Shown here piece after piece: positions 42,412 to 51,664 of a stretch of 64,000 bases of DNA. The first letter of the stretch is position 1; every line of letters begins with the position of its first letter. The stretch spans positions 20,450 to 84,449 of the forward strand of contig NZ_CAJNAT010000031.1 of assembly GCF_905220705.1 (NCBI RefSeq), in the 5' to 3' direction. A program made the translations under genes and the position numbers. The notes below the pieces were generated by a model. That model was given only the letters and a program-made list of their open reading frames with translations. It was not told the DNA's origin and did not search any database. The DNA comes from Paraburkholderia domus. Lineage in GTDB: Bacteria > Pseudomonadota > Gammaproteobacteria > Burkholderiales > Burkholderiaceae.

Positions 42412-42690
42412 GCGCGAGGGCACGGATTCCAGATGCACCACTACCGTAACTGCGCGGGGGGCCCGCTTAAAAATTGGCGGTGTGAGCTGCTTTCTCTTGC
42501 CTACTTCTCTTTGCAGCAGCAAAGAGAAGTAGGTGCCGCCCCGCACAGGGGCAACGCTAATAGACCAAAAAGAATGCAAGGAAAGGCCAACGCCGCAGGG
42601 CAACCAGACAAAAAGTGCCGCGCCGGCAAAAAAACCAGGCAAAGCCCAACGCCCTAGGCATACAACCCAAAAGCGCCCCGCAGGCAAAAA
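42412..42690. repeat. dispersed repeat, right arm of the inverted repeat
   Basis: The reverse complement of the left arm, with the core hairpin at 42501-42532 and a few base changes in the T/G-rich flank. About 230 bases of unique, GC-rich spacer (42180-42411) separate the arms. The two arms could form a long cruciform or act as a strong transcription block behind the efflux operon. Confidence 0.85.
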
Positions 42691-42702
42691 AACAACCCAT
42701 CT

Positions 42703-43167
42703 TCAAAGCCTCTGCTCAACAGCAAGCAAAAAAATCCGCACCCATTGCTTAGCTTGCCGCTCGCCCAGCATGGGCAAAACCCACCCTTGGCGTTTAGCGT
42801 CTTTGACCTTCAAAGCGACCTGCCATTGAGCCCCATGGCCTTGCACCTCAGCCCCAAGCAGATCGGCAAAAATATAATCCCCCTGCTCGCCGCCAAGGCG
42901 AATCTCACATAGCCGCTTGCCGGCAGCAAGCCGAACCGACCCCCAGGTCCCTTTAACCTCATGAGTCCAATCGCCATCGCGAATATTGGGAGCGACTTCC
43001 TTCCGGCGCCGCCACCAATAAACACCCGCAGCAATCAAAAGCAAAACAACAAGAACAGCAACCCCAACAGCAACCGCCAAACCAAAAGCCGCCTGCAAGG
43101 CATAAAACGCCCGCACTGCGCCATACACCAGCGCGATCAGCGCAATCAATGCAACAACAATCGGCAT
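42703..43167 (-). CDS. hypothetical membrane protein
   Basis: From ATG 43167 the protein is 154 residues: two hydrophobic segments (MPIVVALIALIALVYGAVRA and AVAVGVAVLVVLLLIAAGVY), a basic stop-transfer (WWRRRKE), then a beta-rich soluble domain (GTWGSVRLAAGKRLCEIRLG, GAQWQVALKVKDAKRQGWVL) of about 80 residues. No family recognised. A longer GTG-start version is possible but lacks a signal of its own. It lies 100 bases downstream of the exported peroxiredoxin on the same strand, and its stop is 13 bases from the repeat arm. Confidence 0.6.
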   Translation of the reverse strand: MPIVVALIALIALVYGAVRAFYALQAAFGLAVAVGVAVLVVLLLIAAGVYWWRRRKEVAPNIRDGDWTHEVKGTWGSVRLAAGKRLCEIRLGGEQGDYIFADLLGAEVQGHGAQWQVALKVKDAKRQGWVLPMLGERQAKQWVRIFLLAVEQRL

Positions 43168-43268
43168 CGCAAGCTCGCTAGTGAAAAAAATCAGCCTGGC
43201 ACGGCGCAGCCCCAAATCTCGCAGCAAAAAACCATTGCGAAAAATGCGCAGCCGCACTTGGCAAAGCG

Positions 43269-43832
43269 TTACGGCTGCTTATGTGTCGCCACCCAATCCT
43301 TCACCGCCTTCAGCGTGTTCTCAACGTGCTTCTCCGGCGACAGGCTCGTGTACTCGTAAATGATTTTGCCGTCCGGCGCAATCACGTATGACACGCGATT
43401 GGCCATCGAGCTATGCATCGGCAAACCGGCGTCATAGGCGCCGATCACCTTCGAGTCCGCGTCCGCCGCCACCGGGAATTTGCTGCGGCATTCGCTCACC
43501 GAAAACTTCGTCAACGTGTCGATGTCGTCGTGCGACACGCCAATCACCGTCGCACCATATTTCTTGTACTCATCGACCGCGTCGGCAAACTCGTGAGCTT
43601 CAATCGTGCAGCCTTTCGTGAAAGCCGCCGGATAGAAATACAGCACCACCGGCCCTTTCTTCAGCTCGTCGGCAAGCGAATACGTGTAGGTCTTGCCGCC
43701 CAGCGAAGCCTGCGTGGTGAACGACGGCGCGGCATCGCCCGGCTTGAGCGTGGCCGAGGCCGTCAGCGAATGCATCGCGAAGCCGACCGACAAAACGGCG
43801 GCCAGTGCCACCGGTATGAATTTTCTCTTCAT
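43269..43832 (-). CDS. exported peroxiredoxin (BCP/PrxQ-like)
   Basis: A 187-residue protein with a Sec signal peptide (cleavage near TASA, residue 27) and an AhpC/TSA thioredoxin-fold domain. The peroxidatic Cys75 is in PAAFTKGCTIEAHEF; Cys115 in SVSECRSKF may be the resolving residue. It should reduce peroxides in the periplasm, which is less common than cytoplasmic Bcp. Followed by a hypothetical membrane protein. Confidence 0.87.
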   Translation of the reverse strand: MKRKFIPVALAAVLSVGFAMHSLTASATLKPGDAAPSFTTQASLGGKTYTYSLADELKKGPVVLYFYPAAFTKGCTIEAHEFADAVDEYKKYGATVIGVSHDDIDTLTKFSVSECRSKFPVAADADSKVIGAYDAGLPMHSSMANRVSYVIAPDGKIIYEYTSLSPEKHVENTLKAVKDWVATHKQP

Positions 43833-43971
43833 CTGCAGTCCCTCGAAGCGTTAATGCACGCGGTTCGCGCAATGAGCGGAAGGTCACGGGGTTCAGCCGA
43901 ACCCAGCCGACCTCAAAACGCTATTGGACCACGTACAGACTAGATACGTCAGAACCCGCGCAAAGGATGCA

Positions 43972-45306
43972 TCAGGCCGCTTCTTCGATATGCGCGCCAA
44001 ACCATGCCGCAGCGGACAGATTCAGCTCCGCCAGCACCTCGGGCGTGAGCGCCACGAAGCCGGGCGGCGCATCGGACCCGGCTGCGATCAAGGCGGCATC
44101 GGCGCCCTCGCCGGCCGCTTCGGCAATCCGCAACAAGGTGCCGAGCGCCCCACTGCGCGCCACGATCGCATCACGGATCTGCGGCGCAAGGCCGAGTTTC
44201 TCGAGGACGGTCGCCGGCGTGCTGCCGACCACCACGTGGACCAGAGAAAAAATACCGGTCATGAAAGCGGCATCGGCAAAATCGTCATCGGACGGACGTA
44301 GCCAGCCGGCGGCCAATTCCATGAAGCGCGAGCGCGTGCCGGCCAGTTGCACCAGCGGATCTGCGCGCCACGGCAGATCGCCGCTGTCCGCGTACAGCAG
44401 CAGTTGTGCCCAGCGCGCGATCTGCCGCGTGCCGGTGGCGATGATGGCCTCGCGCAGCGACGCGATATTACGTCCCAAACCAAAGGCGCTCGAATTGACG
44501 AGGCGCAGCAATTGCACCACGACGCTGGGGTTCAGCTTGAGTTCCGCCTCGAGCTCGGCAATGCCGCCCTCGCGCGACAACAGCGCCAGCAAACGCAGCA
44601 GGCCGGGGCGCGGCGAGCGGTTGCGCGGCGCGGCCAGCACTTGCGGCCGCGCGAAGAAGTACCCCTGGAACAGATCGAAGCCGAGGTCGCGAGCCAGCGC
44701 AAAATCGTCGCGCGTCTCGATCTTCTCGGCGATCAGCGTCTTGCCATGGCTGCGTACCGTCGACGCCAGTTTGGCAAGCGCGGACCGCTCGGTCTGCAGG
44801 AAGTCAATCTTGACAATGTCGGCGTGCGGCAACGCGGCGAGCAGTTCGTCCGACAGTTCGCTTACATCATCGAGCGCCACCTGGAAGCCGGCACGGCGCA
44901 ACTCGGTCAGCCGGCGGGCCAGATGGGCATCGAACTTGACGGTTTCGAGGATCTCGAGCACGAAGCGCTCGGGCGGCATCAGATGGACGATGTCGTTAAA
45001 GAGCAGCGAGCGGTCGATGTTGACGAAGCCGCGGTGCTGGCCCAGCACGGCCGCCACGCCGATCCCGCCGATCGCGCGGGCCACGACCTGTGCCGTGGCC
45101 TGGGCGTCATCGCTGACCTCGGCATAGTTATGCGCGCCGGCTCGAAACAATAATTCGTAGGCATGGAGCGCGCCATCGCGATCGAGAATCGGCTGGCGGC
45201 CCAGGTAGACGAACTGTGCTCCGGACGCCGGGTCGGCGTCTTCGGCACATTGCTCAAGCACCTCGACGTGCCGGGGGGTGGCCCTGACAAAGTGACGTTC
45301 AGACAT
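43972..45306 (-). CDS. EAL-HDOD signalling protein, degenerate EAL
   Basis: A 444-residue YuxH-type protein. Residues about 30-240 are an EAL-like domain in which the catalytic EAL is YELLFR and the DDFGTG motif is replaced by DDVSELS, so cyclic di-GMP hydrolysis is not expected. Residues 245-440 form an HDOD domain (LELEALLKLNPSVVVQLLRL-like region ELEAELKLNPSVVVQLLRLV). Such proteins bind nucleotide or partners to control motility or phage-like functions. A close relative lies at 49102-50484. Divergent from the GGDEF-EAL gene. Confidence 0.85.
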   Translation of the reverse strand: MSERHFVRATPRHVEVLEQCAEDADPASGAQFVYLGRQPILDRDGALHAYELLFRAGAHNYAEVSDDAQATAQVVARAIGGIGVAAVLGQHRGFVNIDRSLLFNDIVHLMPPERFVLEILETVKFDAHLARRLTELRRAGFQVALDDVSELSDELLAALPHADIVKIDFLQTERSALAKLASTVRSHGKTLIAEKIETRDDFALARDLGFDLFQGYFFARPQVLAAPRNRSPRPGLLRLLALLSREGGIAELEAELKLNPSVVVQLLRLVNSSAFGLGRNIASLREAIIATGTRQIARWAQLLLYADSGDLPWRADPLVQLAGTRSRFMELAAGWLRPSDDDFADAAFMTGIFSLVHVVVGSTPATVLEKLGLAPQIRDAIVARSGALGTLLRIAEAAGEGADAALIAAGSDAPPGFVALTPEVLAELNLSAAAWFGAHIEEAA

Positions 45307-45603
45307 GGATCATCGGTGCAAGTGTTCGGAAAGCTACGCAGCGACGTCATAGCCGACACTGCACAACGGGTTTGACCTGTTAACGGATGCGAAGCCGTTG
45401 CACTTTAACCGAATCGCTCCCGCGACGCCGCCGGGCCACGCAGCCACCTCCTTACCATTTGTTTTTTGCAGCGGGCGCTAAAGATTTCCCCGCGCGGGTC
45501 GTTATCTTGTTCTGATGGGGCGGCCTGATACCGCTTAACCGCCCAGACACGGCGGGCAGCAAGCCCCCCGCCTGCAGACGAATACAGGTTGCCAGCGACA
45601 AAC

Positions 45604-47418
45604 ATGGAAGCGAACAGGATCACCGCGCCCCGCCGGGGCTCCTTGCGCACGGTCATCGACCGGTTTCGCGCGTTCGGCCGCAGCGCCCACGGCAAACCGC
45701 AGCCGGGCGCGAGCCGCACGGCGCAACTGGAACAGGTGGTCGGCGCCGTCGACCTGCTGGCGCACGTCGATCAGGAACTGCGCTTCCTTTATGTTTCCGA
45801 CGCCAGCCTGCGCTTCATCGGCTATCACCGCGAGTATCTCGAGACCATCACGCTGCACGATCTCGTGGCGCCCACCGACGTGCCACGCCTCGACGCGCTG
45901 CTGACGCGCGCCACCGCCACGGGCAACGTCGAGAAGGCCACGCTCGGTCTCATCAAGTCGCTGACCTACCCGATCACGGTCGAGCTGCGCGTGGTGCGCA
46001 GCAGCCACGACGGCGTCGACGGCTATGCGATCGCCGGCTTCGACGTGTCGGCCTGGCGCGCCACCGAGGAACGCCTGACCCAGGCGCTGCACCTGGACCG
46101 CCTGACCAACCTGGCTAACCAGCCGGCGCTGATCCCCGCCCTGCTCGACGCGCAACAGCAAGCCGACGCGCACGGCACGCCGGCCGCCCTGCTGCTGCTC
46201 GACCTCGACGACTATCAGCGCGTGAACCGCGCGCTCGGCTACGATGCCGGCGACGAGATGCTGCGCGACACCGCACGGCGCATACTGAACATGACGAGCC
46301 CGAGCGAGACGGTTGCGCGCGTCGCCAGCGACGAGTTCGCGATCCTCGTCAAACCTGCCGCGAACCGCACCGACGCGGCCGCCGCGGCCGAAGCGCTGGC
46401 CCGCCGCCTGCTGACCGCGATCCAGCAACCGTATGTCTTCAACGGCCAGCAGGTCCATCTGTCGGCAAGCATCGGCATTGCGCTCTACCCTGACGTGCGC
46501 CACGCCAACGACGACGCCGCCCACGACACGCACCTGCTGCGCTGGGCCGACCATGCCTTGCTGCAGGCCAAGGCGGCCGGCGGCAACACGCTCGCCTTCT
46601 ACGTACCGGACGACAATCCCGCCGACGCCGAGCGCCTGAAGCTGGAGGCCGACCTCTACGACGGCGTGCGCAACGGCGAGTTCTCGCTACACTTCCAGCC
46701 GATCACGAGCAGCCGCACGCATGGGGTCGTCGGTGTCGAAGCGTTGATCCGCTGGTCGCATCCGGTGCACGGCCTCGTTCCTCCTTCGATGTTCATTCCG
46801 CTCGCGGAGTCGATCGGCCTGATCAACTTCCTCGGCAACTGGGTCTTGAAGGTTGCCTGCATGCAGTTGATCCAGTGGGACGCGCAGGGCATCTCATTGC
46901 AATACGTCGCCGTCAACGTGTCGCCGCAGCAGTTCCGCGACCCGCGTTTCAAAGACTCCGTGCGCGAAGCGATCGAATTGACGGGCATCGATTCCCGCCG
47001 CCTCGTGTTCGAGATCACCGAAAGTCTGCTGATGCACGACCCGGCACACGCTAAGGGTTTGCTCGAAGAATTGACCGCGATGGGCATCCGTTTTGCCGTC
47101 GACGACTTCGGCACCGGCTATTCGAGCCTGGCTTACCTGCAACGATTCCCCTTGGCCAAGCTCAAGATCGACAGGAGTTTTGTCGAGAATCTGCTAACCT
47201 CCCGGAACGATCAGGCAATCGTTAGCGCGGTCGTCGGACTCGCACAAACACTCGATCTCGAACTGGTTGCCGAGGGCGTCGAAACGGAAGCACAACGCGC
47301 CCTGCTCACCGAGATGGGATGCGACCATATTCAGGGGTGGCTCGTCTGCAAGGCGTTGCCCTCCGACGAACTCGCACAGCGTTTCGAAGCGCGCACGCTT
47401 CACCTGCACACCGCATAG
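45604..47418 (+). CDS. PAS-GGDEF-EAL protein, likely cyclic di-GMP phosphodiesterase
   Basis: A 604-residue protein: PAS-like domain about residues 40-160, GGDEF-like domain about 165-340, EAL about 350-595. The GGDEF site reads VASDEFAILV, lacking the glycines, so cyclase activity is unlikely. The EAL site is intact: EALIRWSHPVHGLVP, FEITESLLMHD, VDDFGTGYSSLAYLQRF and KIDRSFV. It should therefore hydrolyse cyclic di-GMP, with the PAS domain as sensor. Start at ATG 45604 is chosen over an in-frame TTG 15 bases earlier. Confidence 0.87.
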   Translation: MEANRITAPRRGSLRTVIDRFRAFGRSAHGKPQPGASRTAQLEQVVGAVDLLAHVDQELRFLYVSDASLRFIGYHREYLETITLHDLVAPTDVPRLDALLTRATATGNVEKATLGLIKSLTYPITVELRVVRSSHDGVDGYAIAGFDVSAWRATEERLTQALHLDRLTNLANQPALIPALLDAQQQADAHGTPAALLLLDLDDYQRVNRALGYDAGDEMLRDTARRILNMTSPSETVARVASDEFAILVKPAANRTDAAAAAEALARRLLTAIQQPYVFNGQQVHLSASIGIALYPDVRHANDDAAHDTHLLRWADHALLQAKAAGGNTLAFYVPDDNPADAERLKLEADLYDGVRNGEFSLHFQPITSSRTHGVVGVEALIRWSHPVHGLVPPSMFIPLAESIGLINFLGNWVLKVACMQLIQWDAQGISLQYVAVNVSPQQFRDPRFKDSVREAIELTGIDSRRLVFEITESLLMHDPAHAKGLLEELTAMGIRFAVDDFGTGYSSLAYLQRFPLAKLKIDRSFVENLLTSRNDQAIVSAVVGLAQTLDLELVAEGVETEAQRALLTEMGCDHIQGWLVCKALPSDELAQRFEARTLHLHTA

Positions 47419-47509
47419 CGATGCAGGCGAAACTCATGCGCAGCGGAAGATGCCGGCCAGGAGCCGGTGTGGCACTCATTGGAACATGTATGGCTTTGGC
47501 GGGACTCAC

Positions 47510-48967
47510 ATGGTAAAGGCGGCGGTGCTCGACCGGCTCTGGACGCGAATGAGCGAGCGCGGCGATTTCCCGATGCTGTCGCAGTCGCTGCGCACCACCA
47601 TGGCGGCGATGAACAACGACGACCTCGACTTCACCGGCCTCGTGCAGGTCGTGCTGTCGGATTTCGCGTTGACGCAAAAAGTGCTGCGGCTTGCCAACTC
47701 GGCCATGTACATGGCGTTCGGCGGCAACATCACCACCGTGTCGCGCGCACTGATGGTGCTCGGCATGGATGCGGTCGGCCATCTGGTGGTCGGCCTGAAA
47801 ATCGTCGATCACTTTCATCACAGCGCGCCGCGCCGCATCGACGCGAAACTCGAATTGAACCGCACGCTGCTGTCGGGCTGCGTCGCGCGCAAGCTGACCG
47901 AACGCGGCGATCTGCGCGCCGGCGAAGAAGCCGTGGTCTGCACACTGATGCGGCAGATCGGCAAGCTGCTGGTGGTGTTCTATCTCGACGCCGAGTGGGA
48001 TCAGATCCGCCGGCACATCGAAGACGGCACAGTCGAAGCCGATGCCTGCGTGCTGGTGCTCGGCGTCACGTTCGACGAAATCGGCGCGGAAGCGGCCGTG
48101 CGCTGGCGTCTGCCCGACATGATCCGTTCCGGCATGGGCGAGTTCGATCCGCTGGACGTCGAGCAACCGCGCCAGGTGCAGTGGCTGCGCGCCATCACCA
48201 ACTATTCGACCGCGGTTGCGGACGTGCTGACCCAGCAGAACATGCCGGACTGGGAGCGCGAAGAGCGCATCGCCGAACTGGCGCAGGAATACAGCCACGC
48301 ACTGAATACCGACCCGGACGTGCTGCATCAGATGAGCGTCGCGCTCGCCCGCGAAGAAGGCGGCGATGGCGTGATGGCCGAGATCGTCGAGTTGCGCGCC
48401 AATGCGGACGCGATCGCGCGCGAGGCGCTCAATCCGGAAGCGCGCATCGCGGCGGGGGTGGGAGATCTACGCGGCCTGCCCGAGGGCAGCGCGCTCGCGC
48501 CGGCGCTGGCGCTGGCTGCGGAAACCGTGCTGGCAGCGCTCGGCTTTGCGCGCACGGTGGTGTTCGTCAAGCACAGCAACGGCACGTTCAAGGCGCGCCT
48601 CGGACTCGGTCCGAAGATCGATGCGGCGCTGCCGAGGCTCACCTTTAACACCGCGTTCGAGCCCGACGTGTTTCATCTCGCGATTGCGAACTCGGTCGGT
48701 ATTTTCATCGAGAACGCACGCGACCCGAAGATGGTCGCGCGATTACCGGAATGGTTCCGACGTTCGTTCGACGATGCCCGCGCCTTCGTGCTGCTGCCGG
48801 TAGTCGACGAAACCGATCAGACGGTGGCGCTGTTATATGGCGACTGGTCTCATACTCAGGAGCCACGCCGGATATCGCAGAAGGAAATGAGCGCGTTGAA
48901 TGAACTGGCCAAGGAGTTAGGACGTTTTTTCGGCTTGGGGCAGATGCGGGAAATGGAGACGATGTGA
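47510..48967 (+). CDS. HDOD domain protein with C-terminal GAF-like region
   Basis: A 485-residue cytosolic protein. Residues about 15-210 are an HDOD domain (LQVVLSDFALTQKVLRLANS, LGMDAVGHLVVGLKIVDHFH), and residues about 300-480 read as a GAF-like sensor (LAAETVLAALGFARTVVFVK, ARAFVLLPVVDETDQTVALL). The HD metal ligands are not present, as expected for HDOD. It follows the PAS-GGDEF-EAL gene by 90 bases on the same strand and probably shares its control. ATG 47486 is an alternative start; 47510 has the better ribosome site (GGCGGGA). Confidence 0.82.
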   Translation: MVKAAVLDRLWTRMSERGDFPMLSQSLRTTMAAMNNDDLDFTGLVQVVLSDFALTQKVLRLANSAMYMAFGGNITTVSRALMVLGMDAVGHLVVGLKIVDHFHHSAPRRIDAKLELNRTLLSGCVARKLTERGDLRAGEEAVVCTLMRQIGKLLVVFYLDAEWDQIRRHIEDGTVEADACVLVLGVTFDEIGAEAAVRWRLPDMIRSGMGEFDPLDVEQPRQVQWLRAITNYSTAVADVLTQQNMPDWEREERIAELAQEYSHALNTDPDVLHQMSVALAREEGGDGVMAEIVELRANADAIAREALNPEARIAAGVGDLRGLPEGSALAPALALAAETVLAALGFARTVVFVKHSNGTFKARLGLGPKIDAALPRLTFNTAFEPDVFHLAIANSVGIFIENARDPKMVARLPEWFRRSFDDARAFVLLPVVDETDQTVALLYGDWSHTQEPRRISQKEMSALNELAKELGRFFGLGQMREMETM

Positions 48968-49047
48968 AGACGTGGCGTGATCGTTGATCACGGCGCTTCA
49001 CGCTCACCGGTTTTGTATTTGCCCTAAGTCACGAATCCCAGATGTAG

Positions 49048-49078
49048 AGAGGCCGGCATGCACAGCATGCCGGCCTCT
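49048..49078. terminator. bidirectional hairpin between convergent HDOD genes
   Basis: AGAGGCCGGCATGC pairs perfectly with GCATGCCGGCCTCT around ACA: a 14-pair GC-rich stem between two converging genes. No T-run follows in either direction. Confidence 0.65.
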
Positions 49079-49101
49079 GATTCAAACCTCAAACCTGCCC
49101 C

Positions 49102-50484
49102 TCAATCCTCAATCCGCTCCAACCCTTCCGCACTCCGATCCGCAACCCCGGCCCAGGCCCCCGCCGCCAGCCCCAGCAACGCGATCTCCTCCACCGTCAA
49201 CGGCTGCAAGCGCGCACACAAGGCATCGAGCTCATCCCATGCCCCGCGCTCGAGCGCTTCAACCGCCGTCAGCAGCAACCCCAACACACCCTGTCGATGC
49301 AAGATGCCCGCCTGAATCGGCCGCGACAACGTCAGCACATTCAGCGTGCTCTCGAGCGAGCCGCCGAACACCGCATCGACGAACGAGAACACGCCGGTCA
49401 GAAACGCCGCATCGGCTTCGTCACGCCCCGCTTCGGGCAAACGCTCAATTGCCAGTTCCATAAAGCGCGCGCGGGTCGCCGCGAGTTGCAGCAACGGATC
49501 GTCTTCCAGCGCAACCTTGCGGCCATCCGCATACAACAGCAACTGCGTCCAACGCGCGATCCGATTCGTACCGGTCGCGTTGATCGCTTCGCGCAGCGTC
49601 GTGACCTTATGGCCGACTGCCAGGCCACTCGAATTCGCGAGCTTCATCAAGTGCATGACCAGCACCGGATTCAGCTTGAGTTCAGCTTCGAGTTGCGCGA
49701 CGGTCGGGTCGCCTGACAACAGTTGCAGCAGATTCAGCAAGGCATGCCGCGGCGCACTGACACGCCGCGTCGTCGAGGTCTGCGCACGCGCGAAGAAGTA
49801 GCCCTGGAAACGGTCGAAACCGAGTTCATGCGCCGCTTCGAAATCGGTCTGTGCATCGAGACCCAACGCGATCAGCAGCTTGCCCGCGGACTTCAGCACG
49901 CTCGTCAATTTGGGCAACAGCGCTTTCGACGCACGCGTGAAATCGATCTTGACGACTTCCGCATAGGGCAACAGCTTCGCAAACGTCTCGTCGGGCTGTG
50001 TCACCTCGTCGAGTACGAAGCGATAGCGCCGGCCGTGCAATTGAACGATACGGGCAATCAGCGCATCGTCGATTTCAATCGACGGTGACAGTTCGAGCAT
50101 GAAACGGTCAGCCGGCAGATGCAGGATCGAGTCGTCGAACAGCATCTCCCGGCTTACGTCGACGTAAGCCGGATGCCCGGTGAGCGCGCCGCGTACATTG
50201 CTTTGGATCAGGCCACGAACAATGGCTCGCACCACCTGTTGCGCGGGATCGGGCGCGCGGCCCGGCGCGGCGCCGGCATCCGCAGTCGAATCGTCAGCAC
50301 GCCCCGCGACCGAGGCCGCGTCAGCTTCGGCGCTCGCGGGCAACGCCGGCGCGCGCACTTTGATCTCATAGCCGCACAGCATGCCGTCCCGATTTAGAAT
50401 CGGCTGACGCGCGAAGCTGGCATTCAGTTGCGCATCGTCCGCAGCACCCGTCTGGCTCGGATTCTCGATTGCGATGGTGGTCAT
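49102..50484 (-). CDS. EAL-HDOD signalling protein, second copy
   Basis: A 460-residue paralogue of the protein at 43972-45306. EAL is replaced by YEIKVRAP, and an Ala/Asp/Gly-rich insert follows at about residues 50-80. The HDOD domain (AQLEAELKLNPVLVMHLMKL, LREAINATGTNRIARWTQLL) is clear. The EAL site (LDEVTQPDETFAKLLP) again lacks DDFGTG. Probably non-catalytic. Converges on the HDOD-GAF gene. Confidence 0.85.
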   Translation of the reverse strand: MTTIAIENPSQTGAADDAQLNASFARQPILNRDGMLCGYEIKVRAPALPASAEADAASVAGRADDSTADAGAAPGRAPDPAQQVVRAIVRGLIQSNVRGALTGHPAYVDVSREMLFDDSILHLPADRFMLELSPSIEIDDALIARIVQLHGRRYRFVLDEVTQPDETFAKLLPYAEVVKIDFTRASKALLPKLTSVLKSAGKLLIALGLDAQTDFEAAHELGFDRFQGYFFARAQTSTTRRVSAPRHALLNLLQLLSGDPTVAQLEAELKLNPVLVMHLMKLANSSGLAVGHKVTTLREAINATGTNRIARWTQLLLYADGRKVALEDDPLLQLAATRARFMELAIERLPEAGRDEADAAFLTGVFSFVDAVFGGSLESTLNVLTLSRPIQAGILHRQGVLGLLLTAVEALERGAWDELDALCARLQPLTVEEIALLGLAAGAWAGVADRSAEGLERIED

Positions 50485-50752
50485 TCTGCTCCCCCGCTAA
50501 GCGCCGCCCCGGCGCTTCCTGCTGTATTTTGGTTTTCGCTGCACCGGCAGCGTGCGCCCAAGCCTCTGAGGCCCGTGGCGCCTGCGGTGCGCTTGGCGAT
50601 TTTAGCGCAGGCCGTTGCGCGCGGACATGTCAACGCCGCAATATCTCGAAATAATTGGTTGCCCGTCTCGCTGAAGACAAGGAAAGAATCGACGATACTC
50701 TTGTGCAGTGCAGAAGCGTTCCACCACCCGCCTTTAACCACTAAGGAAAATC

Positions 50753-51511
50753 ATGGACGTCAAAAGCGTGCTGTCAAATGCCTTCGCGATGCCGATCACG
50801 AGCCCGGCGTTTCCGATGGGTCCGTATCGTTTCGTCGATCGGGAATTCCTGATCATCACCTACCGCACCGATCCGGACAAACTGCGTGCCGTGGTGCCTG
50901 AGCCGCTCCAGATCGGCGAGCCACTCGTGCACTACGAATTCATTCGCATGCCGGATTCGACCGGATTCGGCGATTACACGGAAAGCGGCCAGGTGATCCC
51001 GGTGTCGTACAACGGGGTGGCAGGCGGCTACACGCACGCCATGTATCTGGACGACCATCCGCCGATCGCCGGCGGCCGTGAACTGTGGGGTTTTCCGAAG
51101 AAGCTCGCCAACCCGGTGCTCCAGGTGCACACGGATACCCTCGTCGGAACACTCGATTACGGCCCAGTGCGCATTGCTACTGCCACGATGGGCTACAAGC
51201 ATCGGCAGCTGGATCTCGCGCAGCAGCAGAAACGCATGGAAACGCCGAACTTCCTGCTCAAGGTCATTCCGCACGTGGACGGCACGCCGCGCATTTGCGA
51301 ACTGGTGCGCTACTACCTGCAGGACATCACCCTCAAGGGCGCATGGACGGGTCCCGCCTCGCTCGAACTGGCACACCACGCGCTGGCGCCGGTCGCCGAT
51401 TTGCCGGTGCTCGAAATCGTCGAGGCACGCCATCTTGTTGCCGATCTGACGCTGGGACTCGGTGAGGTCGTGTTCGATTATCTCGACCAGCCTGAGGCCA
51501 ACTCTCGCTAA
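50753..51511 (+). CDS. adc: acetoacetate decarboxylase
   Basis: A 252-residue enzyme converting acetoacetate to acetone and CO2. The Schiff-base lysine and its partner are Lys117 and Lys116 in GRELWGFPKKLANP, with Glu77 near the active site and the family end LVADLTLGLGEVVFDYL. A single gene, transcribed away from the EAL-HDOD gene; ATG 50753 follows AAGGAAAATC. It would act in ketone-body or PHB turnover. Confidence 0.93.
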   Translation: MDVKSVLSNAFAMPITSPAFPMGPYRFVDREFLIITYRTDPDKLRAVVPEPLQIGEPLVHYEFIRMPDSTGFGDYTESGQVIPVSYNGVAGGYTHAMYLDDHPPIAGGRELWGFPKKLANPVLQVHTDTLVGTLDYGPVRIATATMGYKHRQLDLAQQQKRMETPNFLLKVIPHVDGTPRICELVRYYLQDITLKGAWTGPASLELAHHALAPVADLPVLEIVEARHLVADLTLGLGEVVFDYLDQPEANSR

Positions 51512-51577
51512 TCGACTGTCGTGGTGCAGCGTGCGCGACGCACATGAAGCAATACGCCAGGCACGCGTCATACAGAC

Positions 51578-51630
51578 GGCGCTTCAAAAGCGCCAAAAAT
51601 GCAAACGGCCGCATCAGCGGCCGTTTGCAT
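51578..51630 (-). terminator. double hairpin between adc and the binding-protein gene
   Basis: ATGCAAACGGCCGC (51599-51612) pairs perfectly with GCGGCCGTTTGCAT (51617-51630), a 14-pair stem with an ATCA loop; a second hairpin GGCGCTT/AAGCGCC lies at 51578-51594. On the minus strand the large stem is followed by T5, so it is a rho-independent terminator for the binding-protein gene; it may also stop adc. Confidence 0.75.
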
Positions 51631-51664
51631 CAAGCAAAACCAATCAGGCGAGACACACAAGGCC

